Shown here: positions 33,951-46,013 of the stretch, in pieces
How positions within the stretch are numbered: position 1 is the first letter of the stretch
How the letters are laid out: each line of letters starts with the position of its first letter
Assembly (NCBI GenBank): GCA_026120185.1
Contig: JANUWF010001101.1
Location: 4,960,001 to 5,024,000 of the forward strand
Reading direction: 5' to 3'
Length of the DNA: 64,000 bases
Source: Voacanga thouarsii
Taxonomy: Eukaryota; Streptophyta; Magnoliopsida; Gentianales; Apocynaceae
Position numbers and translations under genes: made by a program
Notes under the pieces: generated by a model
What the model was told of the DNA's origin: nothing
Seen by the model: the letters and a program-made list of their open reading frames with translations, nothing else
Database searches by the model: none

Positions 33951-34785
33951 TGAGGGAACGCAGAAACAGGGGAGCCATGGACAGAAAAAAAACAGAGAGA
34001 AAAATTAAACGCGAGCCTTAAAGGCTATGCGGAAGCGTGAGGAACATACCTTTGCGTTCCTTAACCCTCCTAGGTTGTGTAGGAACAGATTGAACGGCTA
34101 GAATCGCCTCGCTTTGCACACTTGAAGAGCTTCCGGTTGAACACCCGCTAGCCTTCGACTTCGCCTTGTTTGCATTAATGCTTAGCTCTCCAGCTCTCGG
34201 GATATTCCTCAGCCTAACCTCTAGTTGGTGAACACAATGGGAAAGAGAAACGGTCTCAATTCTCCTTGGTTCGCTCGCTATTGGTTAGCCAAGAACAAGG
34301 AGAAAACGAGAAGAAGAAAAACGTGAGAGAGCAAGAGAGAGACGTGAGTGCTTGAGGCTAGGGAAAGAATTAGGGTTTTTTCTTTTCAAAGAGTTGTTTA
34401 TCTTTTTTTAGCCTAAACTAGGTCTCTGAATCTCTGATAAACATATTCTCGGGATTTCAAAACACCCGGATGTTATCCTGAGAAACAGTTTGGCCTAATC
34501 TTAAACTCCTTTTAACCGTATCTGGAAAAAAACCCTAAGGTCCAAGCTATTGGGCCAGATAAATATTTATTATTTTTCTTGGAACCAAAAGGCCCAAAAT
34601 AATAAATATTAATTATTTATTTCCTGGGTTTACATAAGTAACCCAATAAATAATTATTGAGCCCAAATGAACCATAATAATTAATCTTTAATTATTTATT
34701 TCTTGGGCCTATATAAATAACCCAATAAAAAATTAAACATTAATTATTTCCCCTAGTTTAAGCCCAGGTTAATTTCTTAATTATT
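33951..34785 (-). repeat. LTR 3 of the A array, truncated
   Basis: It starts TGAGGGAACGCAG and follows LTR 1 and LTR 2 for 835 bp. It breaks off after CTTAATTATT, where the other two LTRs continue CATACTGGACC. Element D2 starts at the next base. About 1.2 kb of LTR and the far target duplication are missing. Confidence 0.92.
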
Positions 34786-37700
34786 GAGGGTGCTTCAGTG
34801 GCCACTCATGGGCTACAGATGTTGGGCTACATTGAAAAACTTGGGTCTCTTGGGTTCGTAATGGATCATGACTTAAGTATTAACTTAATTCTACAATCAT
34901 TACCAAGTAGTTTTTCGCAGTTTGTGATCAACTACCACATGAATAATGTTGAGACCACAATACCTGAGCTAATCAATCTGCTTAAGACTGCCGAGTCCTC
35001 TATGAAAAAGGATAATATGGCAATCTTGTTAGTAGGTTCTTCATCTTCTAAGAAAAAGGTTTCTAAGAAGAAGAAGAAGAACACTCCTACTAAGCCCAAA
35101 GGAGGTGTCAAGAAGAAGGAGGCTGCCCCTAAAGACCCATGTCATCATTGTGGCAAAATGGGCCATTGGAGGCGTAACTGCAAGGCCTACTTGGAGACTG
35201 TGAAGGAAAAGAAGGAGAAGGAGAAGCTTGCAAGCACTTCTACTTCTAATCCTGGTATGTTTATGATTGAGATTAATACTGCCTTTAATAATGAGATATG
35301 GGTATTGGATACCGGTTGTGGATCTCATTTATGCAATAATTTGCAGGGACTAAATGACAGTAGAAGGTTAGAGAAAGGTGATGTGGACCTACGAGCTGCA
35401 AATGGAGTAAAGGTTGCTGCACTAGCTGTGGGGACTTATCATCTCAATCTACCTTCTGGATTAGTTTTAGAACTACAAAACTGTTTTTTTGTACCAGTTT
35501 TGTTGAAAAATATTATCTTAGCTGCTTGTTTAGACTTATTCGGATTTCATTTAAGTTTTAAGAATAAATGTTGTTCTTTCTCATTAAATAATATTCATTA
35601 TGGTTCTGCAACTTTGATCAATGGTTTATATGTTCTAGACATGTATAATCCAATTCTCAATATAAGTAAAAAGAAACATAAAAAGGATAACTTAATCTCA
35701 TCTTACTTATGGCATTGTCGTTTACGCCATGTAAATGAACAACGTGTGTCTAAGTTATATAAATTGGGTGACTTAGGGTCATTTGATTACGAATCATATG
35801 ACACATGCGAATCTTGTTTACTTGAAAAAATGGCTAAAACTTCTTTTCCAAGAAAAGGAGAAAGGGCAAAAGAGTTATTAGAACTCGTACATTCAGATGT
35901 ATGTGGCCTAATGTCAATACAAGCACGAGGAGATTATCAATACTTCATTACCTTTATTGATGATTATTCTCGATATGGGTATTTGTATTTGATGAAATAC
36001 AAATCTGAAGCCTTTGACCGTTTCAAAGACTTCAAAAATGAAGTAGAGAAACAACTTAGCAAAAGTATTAAAGCTCTTAGATCCGATCGAGGAGGTGAAT
36101 ACTTAAGTCAAGAGTTTCTAAGTTATCTAAGAGATAACGGAATATTATCTCAATGGACTCCACCATATACACCTCAACATAACGGTGTATCTGAGAGAAG
36201 GAATCGAACCCTTCTAGACATGGTAAGGACCATGATAGCTTTTGCAGACCTACCAAAATCGTTTTGAGGGTACGCACTGGAGACTGCTGTTTACATTTTA
36301 AACAGAGTTCCGTCAAAAACGGTTGATACCACTCCTTATGAGTTATTCTTTGGTAAGAGACCGAAGTTATTTCATTTAAGGATTTGGGGTTGCCCTGCTT
36401 TTGTTAAAAAAGTAATGTCAGACAAACTTGAAAATAAGTCTGACAAATGTTTGTTTGTTGGATATCCAAAAGAATCATTTGGATATTACTTCTATCTTCC
36501 TTCTGAAAATAAAGTTTTTATTTCAAAACATGCTGTCTTCTTAGAGAAGGAGCACATGTTCAAAGAAGATAGTGGGAGCAAGCTTGACTTAGTGAAGTTT
36601 AAGAAGAGCAAACAAATATTGATCAACCTTCTAACACACAAGAGCTTCGTAGGTCAAGTAGGATACGAGTGGCACCTGAGAGATATGGATTTCTCATAAG
36701 TGACCATAATGATGTATTGCTCATAGATGATGATGAGCCTACTACTTACGAGGATGTTCGAATAGTTCAGAATCTGACAAATGGCTCGAAGCTATAAAGT
36801 CAGAGATGGATTCCATGTATGACAACCAAGTATGGACTTTGGTTGATCCACCTGAAGGAATCAAGCCTATAGGGTGTAAATGGGTTTTCAAAAAGAAAAC
36901 TGACATGGATGGTAATGTGGTTACCTATAAGGCTCGGTTGGTAGCAAAAGGTTATCGTCAACGACAAGGTATTGACTATGACGAAACTTTTTCACCAGTT
37001 GCGATGTTAAAATCCATAAGAATACTCCTAGCCATTGCCACTCATTACGATTATGAGGTCTGGCAAATGGATGTAAAAACAACTTTCCTTAATGGAAACC
37101 TGATTGAGGAAGTGTATATGACACAGTCTGAAGGTTTCATATCCGAAGATGGCACAAATGTGTGCAAGTTGTAAAGGTCCATTTATGGACTTAAGCAAGC
37201 ATCTAGGAGTTGGAATATCCGTTTTGATGAGACAATTAAAGAATTTGGTTTCATTCAAAACATGGATGGACCTTGTGTATACAAGAAGGCCAGTGGGAGT
37301 AAATTTGTTTTCCTATTGCTCTATGTAGATGACATATTGCTTATAGGAAATGATGTTTCCACTCTTCAATCAGTGAAGATTTGGTTGTCCAAGATGTTCT
37401 CTGTGAAAGACCTTGGAGAAGCAACCTATATTCTGGGAATAAAGATCTATAGAGATAGATCTAGAAGGTTGCTAGGTCTTTCACAGTCTACATACATAGA
37501 CAAAGTGCTGAAAAGGTTCAGCATGGATCAATCCAAAAGAGGATTCTTACCTATGACACATGGTGTAAGCCTTTCAAAGTCGATGTCTCCAAAGACACAA
37601 GTTGAAAGGGATCACATGAGTAGAATTCCATATGCTTCGGTAATTGGGTCTATCATGTATGCTATGATATGTACTAGGCCCGATGTATCGTGTGCTCTTA

Positions 37701-38308
37701 GTTTGATGAGCAGATACCAATTTGATCCTGGGGAGGGTCAGTGGGCGGCTGTAAAGAATATCCTTAAGTACTTACGAATGACTAAAGATGCATTCTTGAT
37801 ATATGGAGATGGTGATTTACAAGTAAGAGGGTATACTGATGCCAGCTTTCAGTCCGATAAGGACGACTTTAAATCACAATCTGGCTACGTATTTACATTA
37901 GGTGGTGGGGCAGTTAGTTGGAAGAGCTCCAAACAAGAGACTATTGCCGATTCGACTACTGAAGTAGAATACATAGCAGCTTCTGAAGCAGCTAAAGAAG
38001 CAGTATGGATCAAGAAGTTCATCACTGAACTTGGAGTGGTGCCCAGCATTGTTGATTCAATACCTTTGTATTGTGACAACAATGGAGCCATTGCACAGGT
38101 AAAGGAACCACGATCTCATGAACGATCCAAGCATGTACTTAGACGCTATCATCTGATTAGAGAAATCATAGATAGAGGAGATGTAAAGATAGAGAGAATT
38201 CCCACGGATCAGAATATAGCTGATCCACTCACTAAAGCGCTTTCCCAGAAGAAACATGATAAATATGTTGAGTCATTTGGTATTCGATACATGAATGATT
38301 GGCTCTAG
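34786..38308 (+). pseudogene. gag-pol: D2 gag-pol, 5' truncated with few stops
   Basis: One open frame of 489 codons (34798-36267) runs from the gag C-terminus through the zinc knuckle (CHHCGKMGHWRRNC), protease (LDTGCGSHLCN) and integrase (WHCRLRHVNEQRV, HSDVCGLM, DDYSRYGY, QHNGVSERRNRTL). It stops at KSF where the family has W. A frameshift near 36590 and a stop near 37173 break the following part. The frame 37262-38308 carries the reverse transcriptase catalytic [10 protein letters not shown] and the whole RNase H to a natural stop after MNDWL. The integrase zinc region reads LRHVNE where the family has LGHVNE. It would need help to move. Confidence 0.93.
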
Positions 38309-38322
38309 TGCAAGTGGGAGTT

Positions 38323-40015
38323 TGTTAGTGTTGTGCCCTAGAGGCAATCACTTATACCATGTATATTGCATATTAAATTAATAAGAGGCATTCTTTATCT
38401 TTTAGTTTGATTGTTATATCTAAATATGTGTACAAACCGTTAGATAAAGTCCCTAGTACAACACAGTGTTAAGGAAATCATGATAGAGATCATGATGTGA
38501 GATTCCTACTACACTATGCAGTGTTTGTACTTAAATAATCCCCAGTCATAGTATTAATAAAATGGGACATTATTAATACGCCAAGACTGGCACATGTTAT
38601 ATCTCTTGATTGGATCAAGCGGTGGTTCTCATATCCGTGGGTATTGGGATACTCAGGATTAACGTGTGGATGCTTATTTTGAAACAAGTTCATTGGATGA
38701 CCTAGCTACGAGATAATCACTTGGATAACTATTTAGTGCCAGTGATAGAATCTCATTATAGCAAGTGTGCAAGTATCCTTAGACTTGAGATCTCCAAGGT
38801 ACTTTGTTTATCGAGTGTTGTACTTTGATTCTAATCTTTGGAGTCTTATCTAGGACCACCTATGGGATAGATATTGGGTACAACGTAAAGTAAACGAACG
38901 TAGTTGAGAGGGTCAATAAAGGATTCACCACTCCTAATAGTAGGAGAGTATATCTCAAGGCCACTTGTAGAAATCATTACTCATGAAGTCCTTGACCAAG
39001 GCGACTATGTGATGGAAATGGTTCCAATTGATACACATATCGAGTAATGGATTTCTTGAACAAGTACTAAAATATTCGGGCCAGAATTAATAATATTCTG
39101 GAGGGAGTTGGCACTAATTCCATGCTCTAGACCGAATGAGATATTGTATGTTGAAAAGAGTTTATTGCACTGATAATTTGCTATTGAAAGGTTCATGTCA
39201 AGCCATTTGACTTTCTGGACTTTTGGGTGGTCAAGAGTCATTGCTAGATGTCGCGCTTGATATGCTAAATATGAATTTATTAATTAGAGAATTAATAAAT
39301 TTAATCCTTTATTTTATTAAGGATTATTAATTCTAATATTGTTAGAATTAATTCATATTATGCTACCAATAAGACCAGGAAACCTAATGGGTCACACACA
39401 ATAAATGTTTGAATGCTCAAATATATTATTTGATAATATTGTGGGGTTAATTAAAAGAATGGAATATATTTATAGTTGAATTATAAGTTTGTTATAATTC
39501 ATGGGACCTAATTGTAATTAAGTAAACTTCAAGGACCAATTTGTTGACAATTGGACGTTGAAGGACTAAGTTGCAATTTATGGTAATTATAAATCTATAA
39601 ATATAAGGAAACGGTTTCCTTAGGGTTAGAGACATACTATTCACGCAATAATAAAGAAACCGTTTCTCTGCCACTCTCTTGATCAAACCCTAGACGTCTC
39701 TCTTCTTGATCAAAACCCTAGCCTCCCGAATTCTACTAGCATAGAATTGTGAGATTGTGAGCATTCAACCTTGTGTGGATTATCATTAGAGGGAGTTCTT
39801 TCTTGGACTTCAGTTTAGCTGCAATGAACGGTTTTGGATAATCTGGATCGCGCCTGCGTTCTTGTTTCTGAAATTTTTGAATTCCGGCTTCACGAGGTAA
39901 TAAACGCAATCTTCTTCTTTTTTTCCGTTTCTATTGCAAGCCCGTGATCCATGGCTTGGATTTCTTGTTGTTTTCCGCTGCGCTTAATCTGATTATGCAT
40001 GATAGAAATCCTACG
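38323..40015 (+). repeat. 3' LTR of D2
   Basis: The polypurine tract AAGTGGGAG (38312-38320) precedes TGTTAGTGTTGTGCCC. The LTR ends ATCCTACG (family end ATCCTACA). Its 1,693 bp align with 10121-11776 and the reverse of 19026-20163. The following bases (CTGTC) belong to the sequence it landed in. Confidence 0.9.
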
Positions 40016-40572
40016 CTGTCTAGCCATAATAATATTAGAAGTCCTTGGACCTGAATTCATCATAGTGTCCTACTTGATAAATTCTATATCTTGACGTTGT
40101 CTAAAGTTGTCTTTAATCAGATAATAAATTAGACTATTATTTGATATAAAATAAACCAGGGAGAGGAATATGATTGATAATGAAGGAATTTATCCCTCTC
40201 AATTTTGGGAGAGATGTTCATAGGCTCCTTGATAAGTTAGACAGTTAAAATTCATGGTCGTGCTTAAATATTTCAATTTGAGATATTAATAACATTTATT
40301 TGAACAGTCTACTATGGATCAACAAAAATAGTTTATTAAACTTAATAAAGATAAAATGCTTCATGCCTTATGTTTAATCTGGATATCGTATGACAAAAGG
40401 ACTAAATATGAAGTTATGGTTTGGTTCAAAGAGATCATTGATCTTCTTTTAACCTGAATAGTTATAATATTTTGCTAGAAACTGCTTATAACTTGTAGGT
40501 CACTTTAAATGTGATTTGGGTATACTACTAGTGTTAAATGAACCTATAGGGTCACATATTAAGTGAACACGT
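40016..40572 (+). repeat. Unassigned LTR-like sequence F, left piece
   Basis: This AT-rich non-coding sequence lies between the D2 LTR and the D-related solo LTR. It continues at 43087 (ACACGT|TAGGTTATTTTT). The continuation has an AAACCCTAGCC segment and ends CCTAACA, features common in plant LTRs, so F may be an old LTR. Its left end is lost and no coding partner is in the window. Confidence 0.4.
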
Positions 40573-41204
40573 TGTTAGTGTTATGCCCTAGAGGTAATTA
40601 CTTATACGTTGTATATGGTACATTTTATTTTAATAAAATGCATTATTTATTTTACAGTTTCTTTTGTTTACTTTTATGTAATATAACTGTTAGATAAAGT
40701 CCCTAGTACAACACTGCGTTAAGAAAATCATGATATGAGATTCCTACTACACTGTATAGTATTAGTACTTAAATAGTCCCTAGTCGTAGTATTAATGAGA
40801 CAGGACATCATTAATGCGTTAAGACTAGCATGTGTTAGACTTTCTGATTTGATCAGGCGCTGGTTTTCATATTCGTGAGTATTGAGATACTCAAAGTTAA
40901 CATATGTATGCTTATTCATAAAACAAGTTCATTGGATTACCTAGTTAAGAGATAATCACATGGATAACTATTTAGTGCCAGTGATATAATCTCAATATAG
41001 CAAACATGCAAATATCCTTAGACTTGAGATCTCCAAGGTACTTTGTTTGCTGAGTATTGTGCTTTGATTCCAATCTCTGGAGCCAGATCGAGGATCGCCT
41101 ATGGGATGGATATTGGGTACATTGTAAGATAAACGAAAGTAGTTAATAGGGTCAATAAAGGATTTACCACTCCTAATAGTAGGGGCGAATATCTCACGGC
41201 CATT

Positions 41205-42009
41205 TGTAGGAATTACTATTCAAGAAGTCCTTGGCCAAGGCGACTGTGTATTGGAAATAGTTCCAATTGATGCACATCTAGAGTAGTGGGTTCCTGGTAC
41301 AAGTGCTATTATATTCGGGCCAGAATTAATACATATTCTGGAGGGAGTTGGCACTAATTTTGTACTCCAAATCGAATGAGATATTGTATGGTGAAAGGAG
41401 TTAATTGCACTGTAGTTTGTTATTGAAGGGTTCATGTCAAGCCACTTGACTTCTTGGACTCTTGGGTGGTCATGATGTGTTGCTAGATACTACTGATGAT
41501 CTGGGAATATGGGTTTATTGATTGATGAATTAATAAACCAATCCTGATTAGAATCAATATGATTAATTCTAATTAATTATGGATTATTAATCTCAAAGAC
41601 GTTTGGATTAATTCATGTTCTCTACCAATTGATTGGGAAATCTAATAGGTCACACACAATAGAGGATTATATACTCAAGATGTTATTTGATAACATAGTG
41701 GTGTTAATTACGTGAAAGAGAAGTTGTTATGGCCAAATTATAATTAGTTATAATTTATGGGCCAAATTGTAATTGTGAGAATTTGATGTTTTTAATTACA
41801 ATTAGAGAATTCTAATTGTTTTAGAATTCTCAATTTTTGGTAATATTTTTGTGACATATAGGATATGCACGAAATTCTTAAGGTGTGAAACACACGAAAT
41901 AGCTTCCAAAACCTCTCTCTCTCTCTCTCTCTCGTGGTTCTTAAGCAACCAAGAAAAACCCTAGCCGCCATCTTGTTCATGTAAGCATATAAACATCTTG
42001 GTGCTTGAG
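41205..42009 (+). repeat. Tandem duplication in the solo LTR, unit 1
   Basis: This 805-bp unit begins TGTAGGAATTACTATTC and ends GGTGCTTGAG. It includes a CT microsatellite (41913-41933, 21 bases). Confidence 0.92.
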
Positions 42010-42812
42010 TGTAGGAATTACTATTCAAGAAGTCCTTGGCCAAGGCGACTGTGTATTGGAAATAGTTCCAATTGATGCACATCTAGAGTAGTGGGTTCCT
42101 GGTACAAGTGCTATTATATTCGGGCCAGAATTAATACATATTCTGGAGGGAGTTGGCACTAATTTTGTACTCCAAATCGAATGAGATATTGTATGGTGAA
42201 AGGAGTTAATTGCACTGTAGTTTGTTATTGAAGGGTTCATGTCAAGCCACTTGACTTCTTGGACTCTTGGGTGGTCATGATGTGTTGCTAGATACTACTG
42301 ATGATCTGGGAATATGGGTTTATTGATTGATGAATTAATAAACCAATCCTGATTAGAATCAATATGATTAATTCTAATTAATTATGGATTATTAATCTCA
42401 AAGACGTTTGGATTAATTCATGTTCTCTACCAATTGATTGGGAAATCTAATAGGTCACACACAATAGAGGATTATATACTCAAGATGTTATTTGATAACA
42501 TAGTGGTGTTAATTACGTGAAAGAGAAGTTGTTATGGCCAAATTATAATTAGTTATAATTTATGGGCCAAATTGTAATTGTGAGAATTTGATGTTTTTAA
42601 TTACAATTAGAGAATTCTAATTGTTTTAGAATTCTCAATTTTTGGTAATATTTTTGTGACATATAGGATATGCACGAAATTCTTAAGGTGTGAAACACAC
42701 GAAATAGCTTCCAAAACCTCTCTCTCTCTCTCTCTCGTGGTTCTTAAGCAACCAAGAAAAACCCTAGCCGCCATCTTGTTCATGTAAGCATATAAACATC
42801 TTGGTGCTTGAG
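42010..42812 (+). repeat. Tandem duplication in the solo LTR, unit 2
   Basis: This 803-bp unit is identical by eye to unit 1, except that its CT microsatellite is 19 bases (42718-42736). The three junctions each carry TGT, so a 3-base microhomology may have mediated the duplication. Confidence 0.92.
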
Positions 42813-43086
42813 TGTGATCCTCGGTGTGGATTTCTGTTAGAGATAATCACACACTGTGATTATAGTGGTTGGATATTTAACTCGTGGTAGTTGATCAAGA
42901 GGATTGCTAGATCGCACCTCGACTTGAAGAAGAAAAATTTTGTTCTTCACACGATCAAAGAAAGGTAAAAAGATGTTACATTTGTTCTTTTTATATCTTG
43001 TTTTCCACACATATGCGGATCCTAGGTTGGTATCTCGTTCTTATTTTTCCGCTACGCTATATATGATATGCGTAAGATACCCAACA

Positions 43087-43805
43087 CACGTTAGGTTATT
43101 TTTCTGGTGACCAAGTTCGATGTATCCGAAAATGTGTCTAAGTTCATTAACCTAGAAAAGTGACCGATACAATGAATCTGGAAATATGTTTACATTCGAT
43201 GTATCTGAAGAATGTCCAGATTATAAGAATCTAATTGGATAAATTAATTAGTTAAATTTTCAAGATAATGACAGAATCTTATCATATCCTTTTTAATTAA
43301 ATTTGAACTTAAAATAAGATATGATAAGATTTTATGAATCCAGATTATAAGAATTTGACTCGGTAAATTAATTGGTTAAATTACCGAGATAATGGTAGAA
43401 TCTTATTATATCTTTTTAATTTAATTTGAACTTAAAATAAGATATGAAAAGATATTTAATTTGTGTAGTTTTAAAAGAAAAACCCTAGCCGTCTTCTTGT
43501 GATAGCTATCTCATAAAATTTTCATGCCTCAGTAACCAGAAATCTAGCCTCTCAAAACCCCAGGCACTAGTACTCCTGAGTAGTGAACTGAGTTCGCTGT
43601 GTGTATCTGATAAAGGACGTTTGCGCATTATAGTGTCTAGTGATCCTCTGATGTGTACATACACCTAGAAATCTAAAGGCAGAGCTTTGCTTCCGGCAAT
43701 ACAGAGGTAATTATGTAAACTCTTAATGAACCTAATTGTTTAGCATGGGTTCTCGAAAGGGATTAATGAGTGTTTTTTGCGTTTAGAAGTCCATGAATCC
43801 TAACA
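43087..43805 (+). repeat. Unassigned LTR-like sequence F, right piece
   Basis: This continues 40016-40572. It contains a 126-bp tandem repeat (43216 onward), an AAACCCTAGCC segment (about 43481-43491) and a possible end at CCTAACA (43799-43805). There is no open frame of note. Confidence 0.4.
43216..43466 (+). repeat. Two 126-bp tandem repeats
   Basis: CCAGATTATAAGAAT starts both units (43216 and 43342). Each continues with AAATTAATT-GTTAAATT and ends in an AAGATATGA-AAGAT segment. The units differ by several substitutions, so this is an older duplication. Confidence 0.8.
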
Positions 43806-45053
43806 GAAAAAATCTTGCATTCACATGAATTTTCTTGAAAATGTTTTGCTCATATAAGAAGAATCCCTAAAACTTCTGAAACATAAAAAGACAATGGTAT
43901 GTTTTATTGCAACAGTGGTTTCACTTTGTTTTATGTTTTTCTTGATCCACCATTGGTATCAAGGTTAAGTCCACCTGTACCTCAAGACTACTTCAGCAAT
44001 TGTATTCAGACCATGAAAACAACAACTTCTTCTAGTGAATTGCTTGGACACGGGTTAGGATGGGCAACTTGACAACTACATCAGCCAGTGATGAACCACC
44101 GTGATGAAGTGGTATGAGAATGGATTGAATCATAACTGCAATCACCTTTCATATACCAGCTTGGTCAGTTTTTTAATCCCTGCAGCATCATAATAGGAAT
44201 GAATTTGGATTGGGAAAAGGCATAGCAATCCGAAGTGGTTATGCAATCAACCACTCTTTGATCCCTTCTTTTTGTTAATTTTCTGAAAACCATTTTGTTT
44301 CATAGGCTTCTTGGTTTCAGTCTTATGTTGGGATGTGGATATCTGATATCTTATCAGCACGATTACTTCTTCTTCTTTTTTTTTTTTTTTCTCATTTGGG
44401 CTTTAGTTTGATTTAAATACTTGATGTTTAAAGCTACTCTGTGATTGTTTGCCTTTTTAGGCAATATACGCTATTCTAATTATTCATTCGAGAGTAATAA
44501 ATTTCGAGTATGAGAGCTGCTATTTTTTTCCCCAAAAATGTTTGATTGAGTTGATTTTGTATGCTAGCTTCTGCTATGATGAACCATTGAAAAAAAATCA
44601 CACAACAGACTTCAGAGATGTCTTGGAGAGATCTATGAGAAGAGAATTTCATGTTTCCTGAGCAGAGGTGCTGCAAATTAGTTTTTTTTTTTTTTCATCC
44701 TTTTATCCTGCCAATTGTATTTGCATTGCATGATTCATCCTATTTGTTTTTATTAGTCTTTGTTATTAATGGTCATTCAGTTTTCTTTACTTTTATATTG
44801 GGTTTATTCTCCAATTACATAGGAAAGTGATGAAGAGACTGTTAGCATAAGTTTCTTAAGTCATGAATTTTTCTAACTATTGTAGTTGTCCTGATTTGTT
44901 TCCAAGTATAGTTTATAATAACTACTGAGTTCTTGCAATCTAAAGTTTGAGCTTCAACTAGCATTTTCTCAATTCTATGATCGATTGGATGCATCGTTTG
45001 AGATATATGTAGGCTCACTTGCTTAGTTCTCATTAACTCATGCATATCTACAG
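43806..45053. other. Non-coding stretch before the aspartate oxidase exon
   Basis: This is AT-rich and lacks homology to the transposons in this window. It holds poly-T tracts near 44371-44391 and 44682-44694. The last bases end in a normal splice acceptor (TCTACAG at 45047-45053), so at least the right part is intron from the aspartate oxidase gene. I see no earlier exon of that gene. Confidence 0.5.
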
Positions 45054-45293
45054 GTGGTACGTACTGAAGATCCTGAGAGAATCAGAGAATTAATTGCAAT
45101 GGGTGCTTCATTTAATCATGGGAAGGATGGGAATCTACATTTGGCAAGAGGTGGGCACTCTCATCATAGGCTTGTTCATGCTACTGACATGACTGGAAGG
45201 GAAATAGAGAGGGCATTGTTGGAGGTAGTTAGGAAGGATCCTAATATTTTTATGTTTGAACATCATTTTGCAGTAGATTTACTAGCCTTGCAG
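45054..45293 (+). pseudogene. AO: Single exon of plastid L-aspartate oxidase (gene fragment)
   Basis: This is an 80-codon open exon between a splice acceptor (CTACAG) and a donor (TTGCAG|GTTCAT). It encodes RIRELIAMGASF, DGNLHLARGGHSHHR, DMTGREIERALLE and FEHHFAVDLLALQ. These match plant L-aspartate oxidase (NadB family), the plastid flavoenzyme that oxidises L-aspartate to iminoaspartate in the first step of NAD synthesis. The segment lies in the FAD-dependent oxidase domain. One glutamate before GGHSHHR in the family is missing, an in-frame 3-base loss. No other exons are in the window, and transposons flank it, so it is read as a fragment. The reading frame is otherwise undamaged. Confidence 0.88.
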
Positions 45294-45520
45294 GTTCATT
45301 TTCTTCTTTCTATTTCAATCACAAATGTCTATCATCGAGTATGACTTCTACAATCATCAATTACAACGTATGACAAAGTATCATCAATTTCATATTTGAT
45401 TAGCAAGATGATCGTACAGCTTACAATCGATAGTCAAGGGTGCTCAAATGCACAAGCAAAGAAATGATATTTTTTATTAAGTATATTCTTTCTCTAATAA
45501 TTGTATGGTTATGTATTCAG

Positions 45521-45584
45521 GGTGGAAAAAGAAATGAAAGTTCCATTTTTGGTGACGAAAGAAATATGAAAGGAAAGTTAACAG
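45521..45584 (+). other. Exon-like open segment, unidentified
   Basis: ATTCAG precedes it and GTGCTA follows it. The 64 bases are open as GGKRNESSIFGDERNMKGK. It may be an exon of an unknown gene or chance. I do not recognise the product. Confidence 0.2.
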
Positions 45585-45843
45585 GTGCTATGAGGAAGTC
45601 AATTTTGGGACTCTTTTAAAACTCATTAGATAACTAATGCATTTTCACTTGTGTTTTATGAAATTAGTTTAACTAATATTTGTTCAGGGATAAAGTTTTA
45701 AATTTATGGCTGTGTGAAGTGTTTGTACTTGAGGTAACCTTTTATATATGTCCTTTGTTTGATCAAAACTTCCTTCTATGCATTAGCTTTGCTAAGATTG
45801 TAATTATTATTATTTTTTTTTTGTGATTTTGAAATAAAGCTAG

Positions 45844-45926
45844 GTTGAGGCAAACCATGTGGGTATCTCAACTCAAGGAGCTAGAACAGAGGAGCAAGAA
45901 TAGGGACTCCACCAGTACAGGAGGAG
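45844..45926 (+). other. Exon-like open segment, unidentified
   Basis: AAGCTAG precedes it and GTAATT follows it. One frame reads LRQTMWVSQLKELEQRSKNR, rich in charged residues as in a coiled coil. No family is recognised. It lies just upstream of the alpha-mannosidase fragment. Confidence 0.25.
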
Positions 45927-46013
45927 GTAATTTGACTTGGGCTTTGTCTTATTTATAGGCCATGCCATTGATCATTGGATTTCAGATTATCCCTCAATTT
46001 TCAGCTGTTGTAG

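Larger units (their letters stand above)
20164..34785 (-). mobile_element. Tandem copia A array: LTR-B-LTR-C-truncated LTR
   Basis: Three same-orientation LTRs (20164-22192, 27909-29921, 33951-34785) separate two internal regions. Region B (22193-27908) is nearly full length. Region C (29922-33950) lacks part of pol and gag. The middle LTR serves both elements. This arrangement is what unequal recombination between LTRs gives. The array sits in a D LTR at GGACC|TGAGG and ends in a broken LTR joined to element D2. Confidence 0.9.
34786..40015 (+). mobile_element. Ty1/copia retrotransposon D2, 5' truncated
   Basis: This plus-strand relative of D1 begins inside gag at a position equal to about 6553 of D1. 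It continues through pol to a complete 3' LTR. The 5' LTR, leader and gag start are absent, lost at the junction with the A array. Its coding frames are better kept than in D1. Confidence 0.93.
40573..43086 (+). mobile_element. D-related solo LTR with internal duplication
   Basis: It starts TGTTAGTGTTATGCCC and ends ATACCCAACA. It is flanked by the exact 5-bp direct repeats CACGT (40568-40572 and 43087-43091). It follows the D LTR in outline (for example ACTGTTAGATAAAGTCCC and TTCTGGAGGGAGTTGGCAC) but is clearly diverged, so it is a sister subfamily. Its length is 2,514 bp because a segment of about 0.8 kb is repeated. Without the extra copy it would be about 1.71 kb, like the D LTRs. There is no coding sequence. 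Confidence 0.9.

Noticed and set aside
43955..43972. TTGGTATCAAGG near 43960 as a primer-binding site for sequence F
   Set aside because: Only eight bases match the usual site. The best LTR-like end (CCTAACA at 43805) is about 150 bases away, so the link is not supported.
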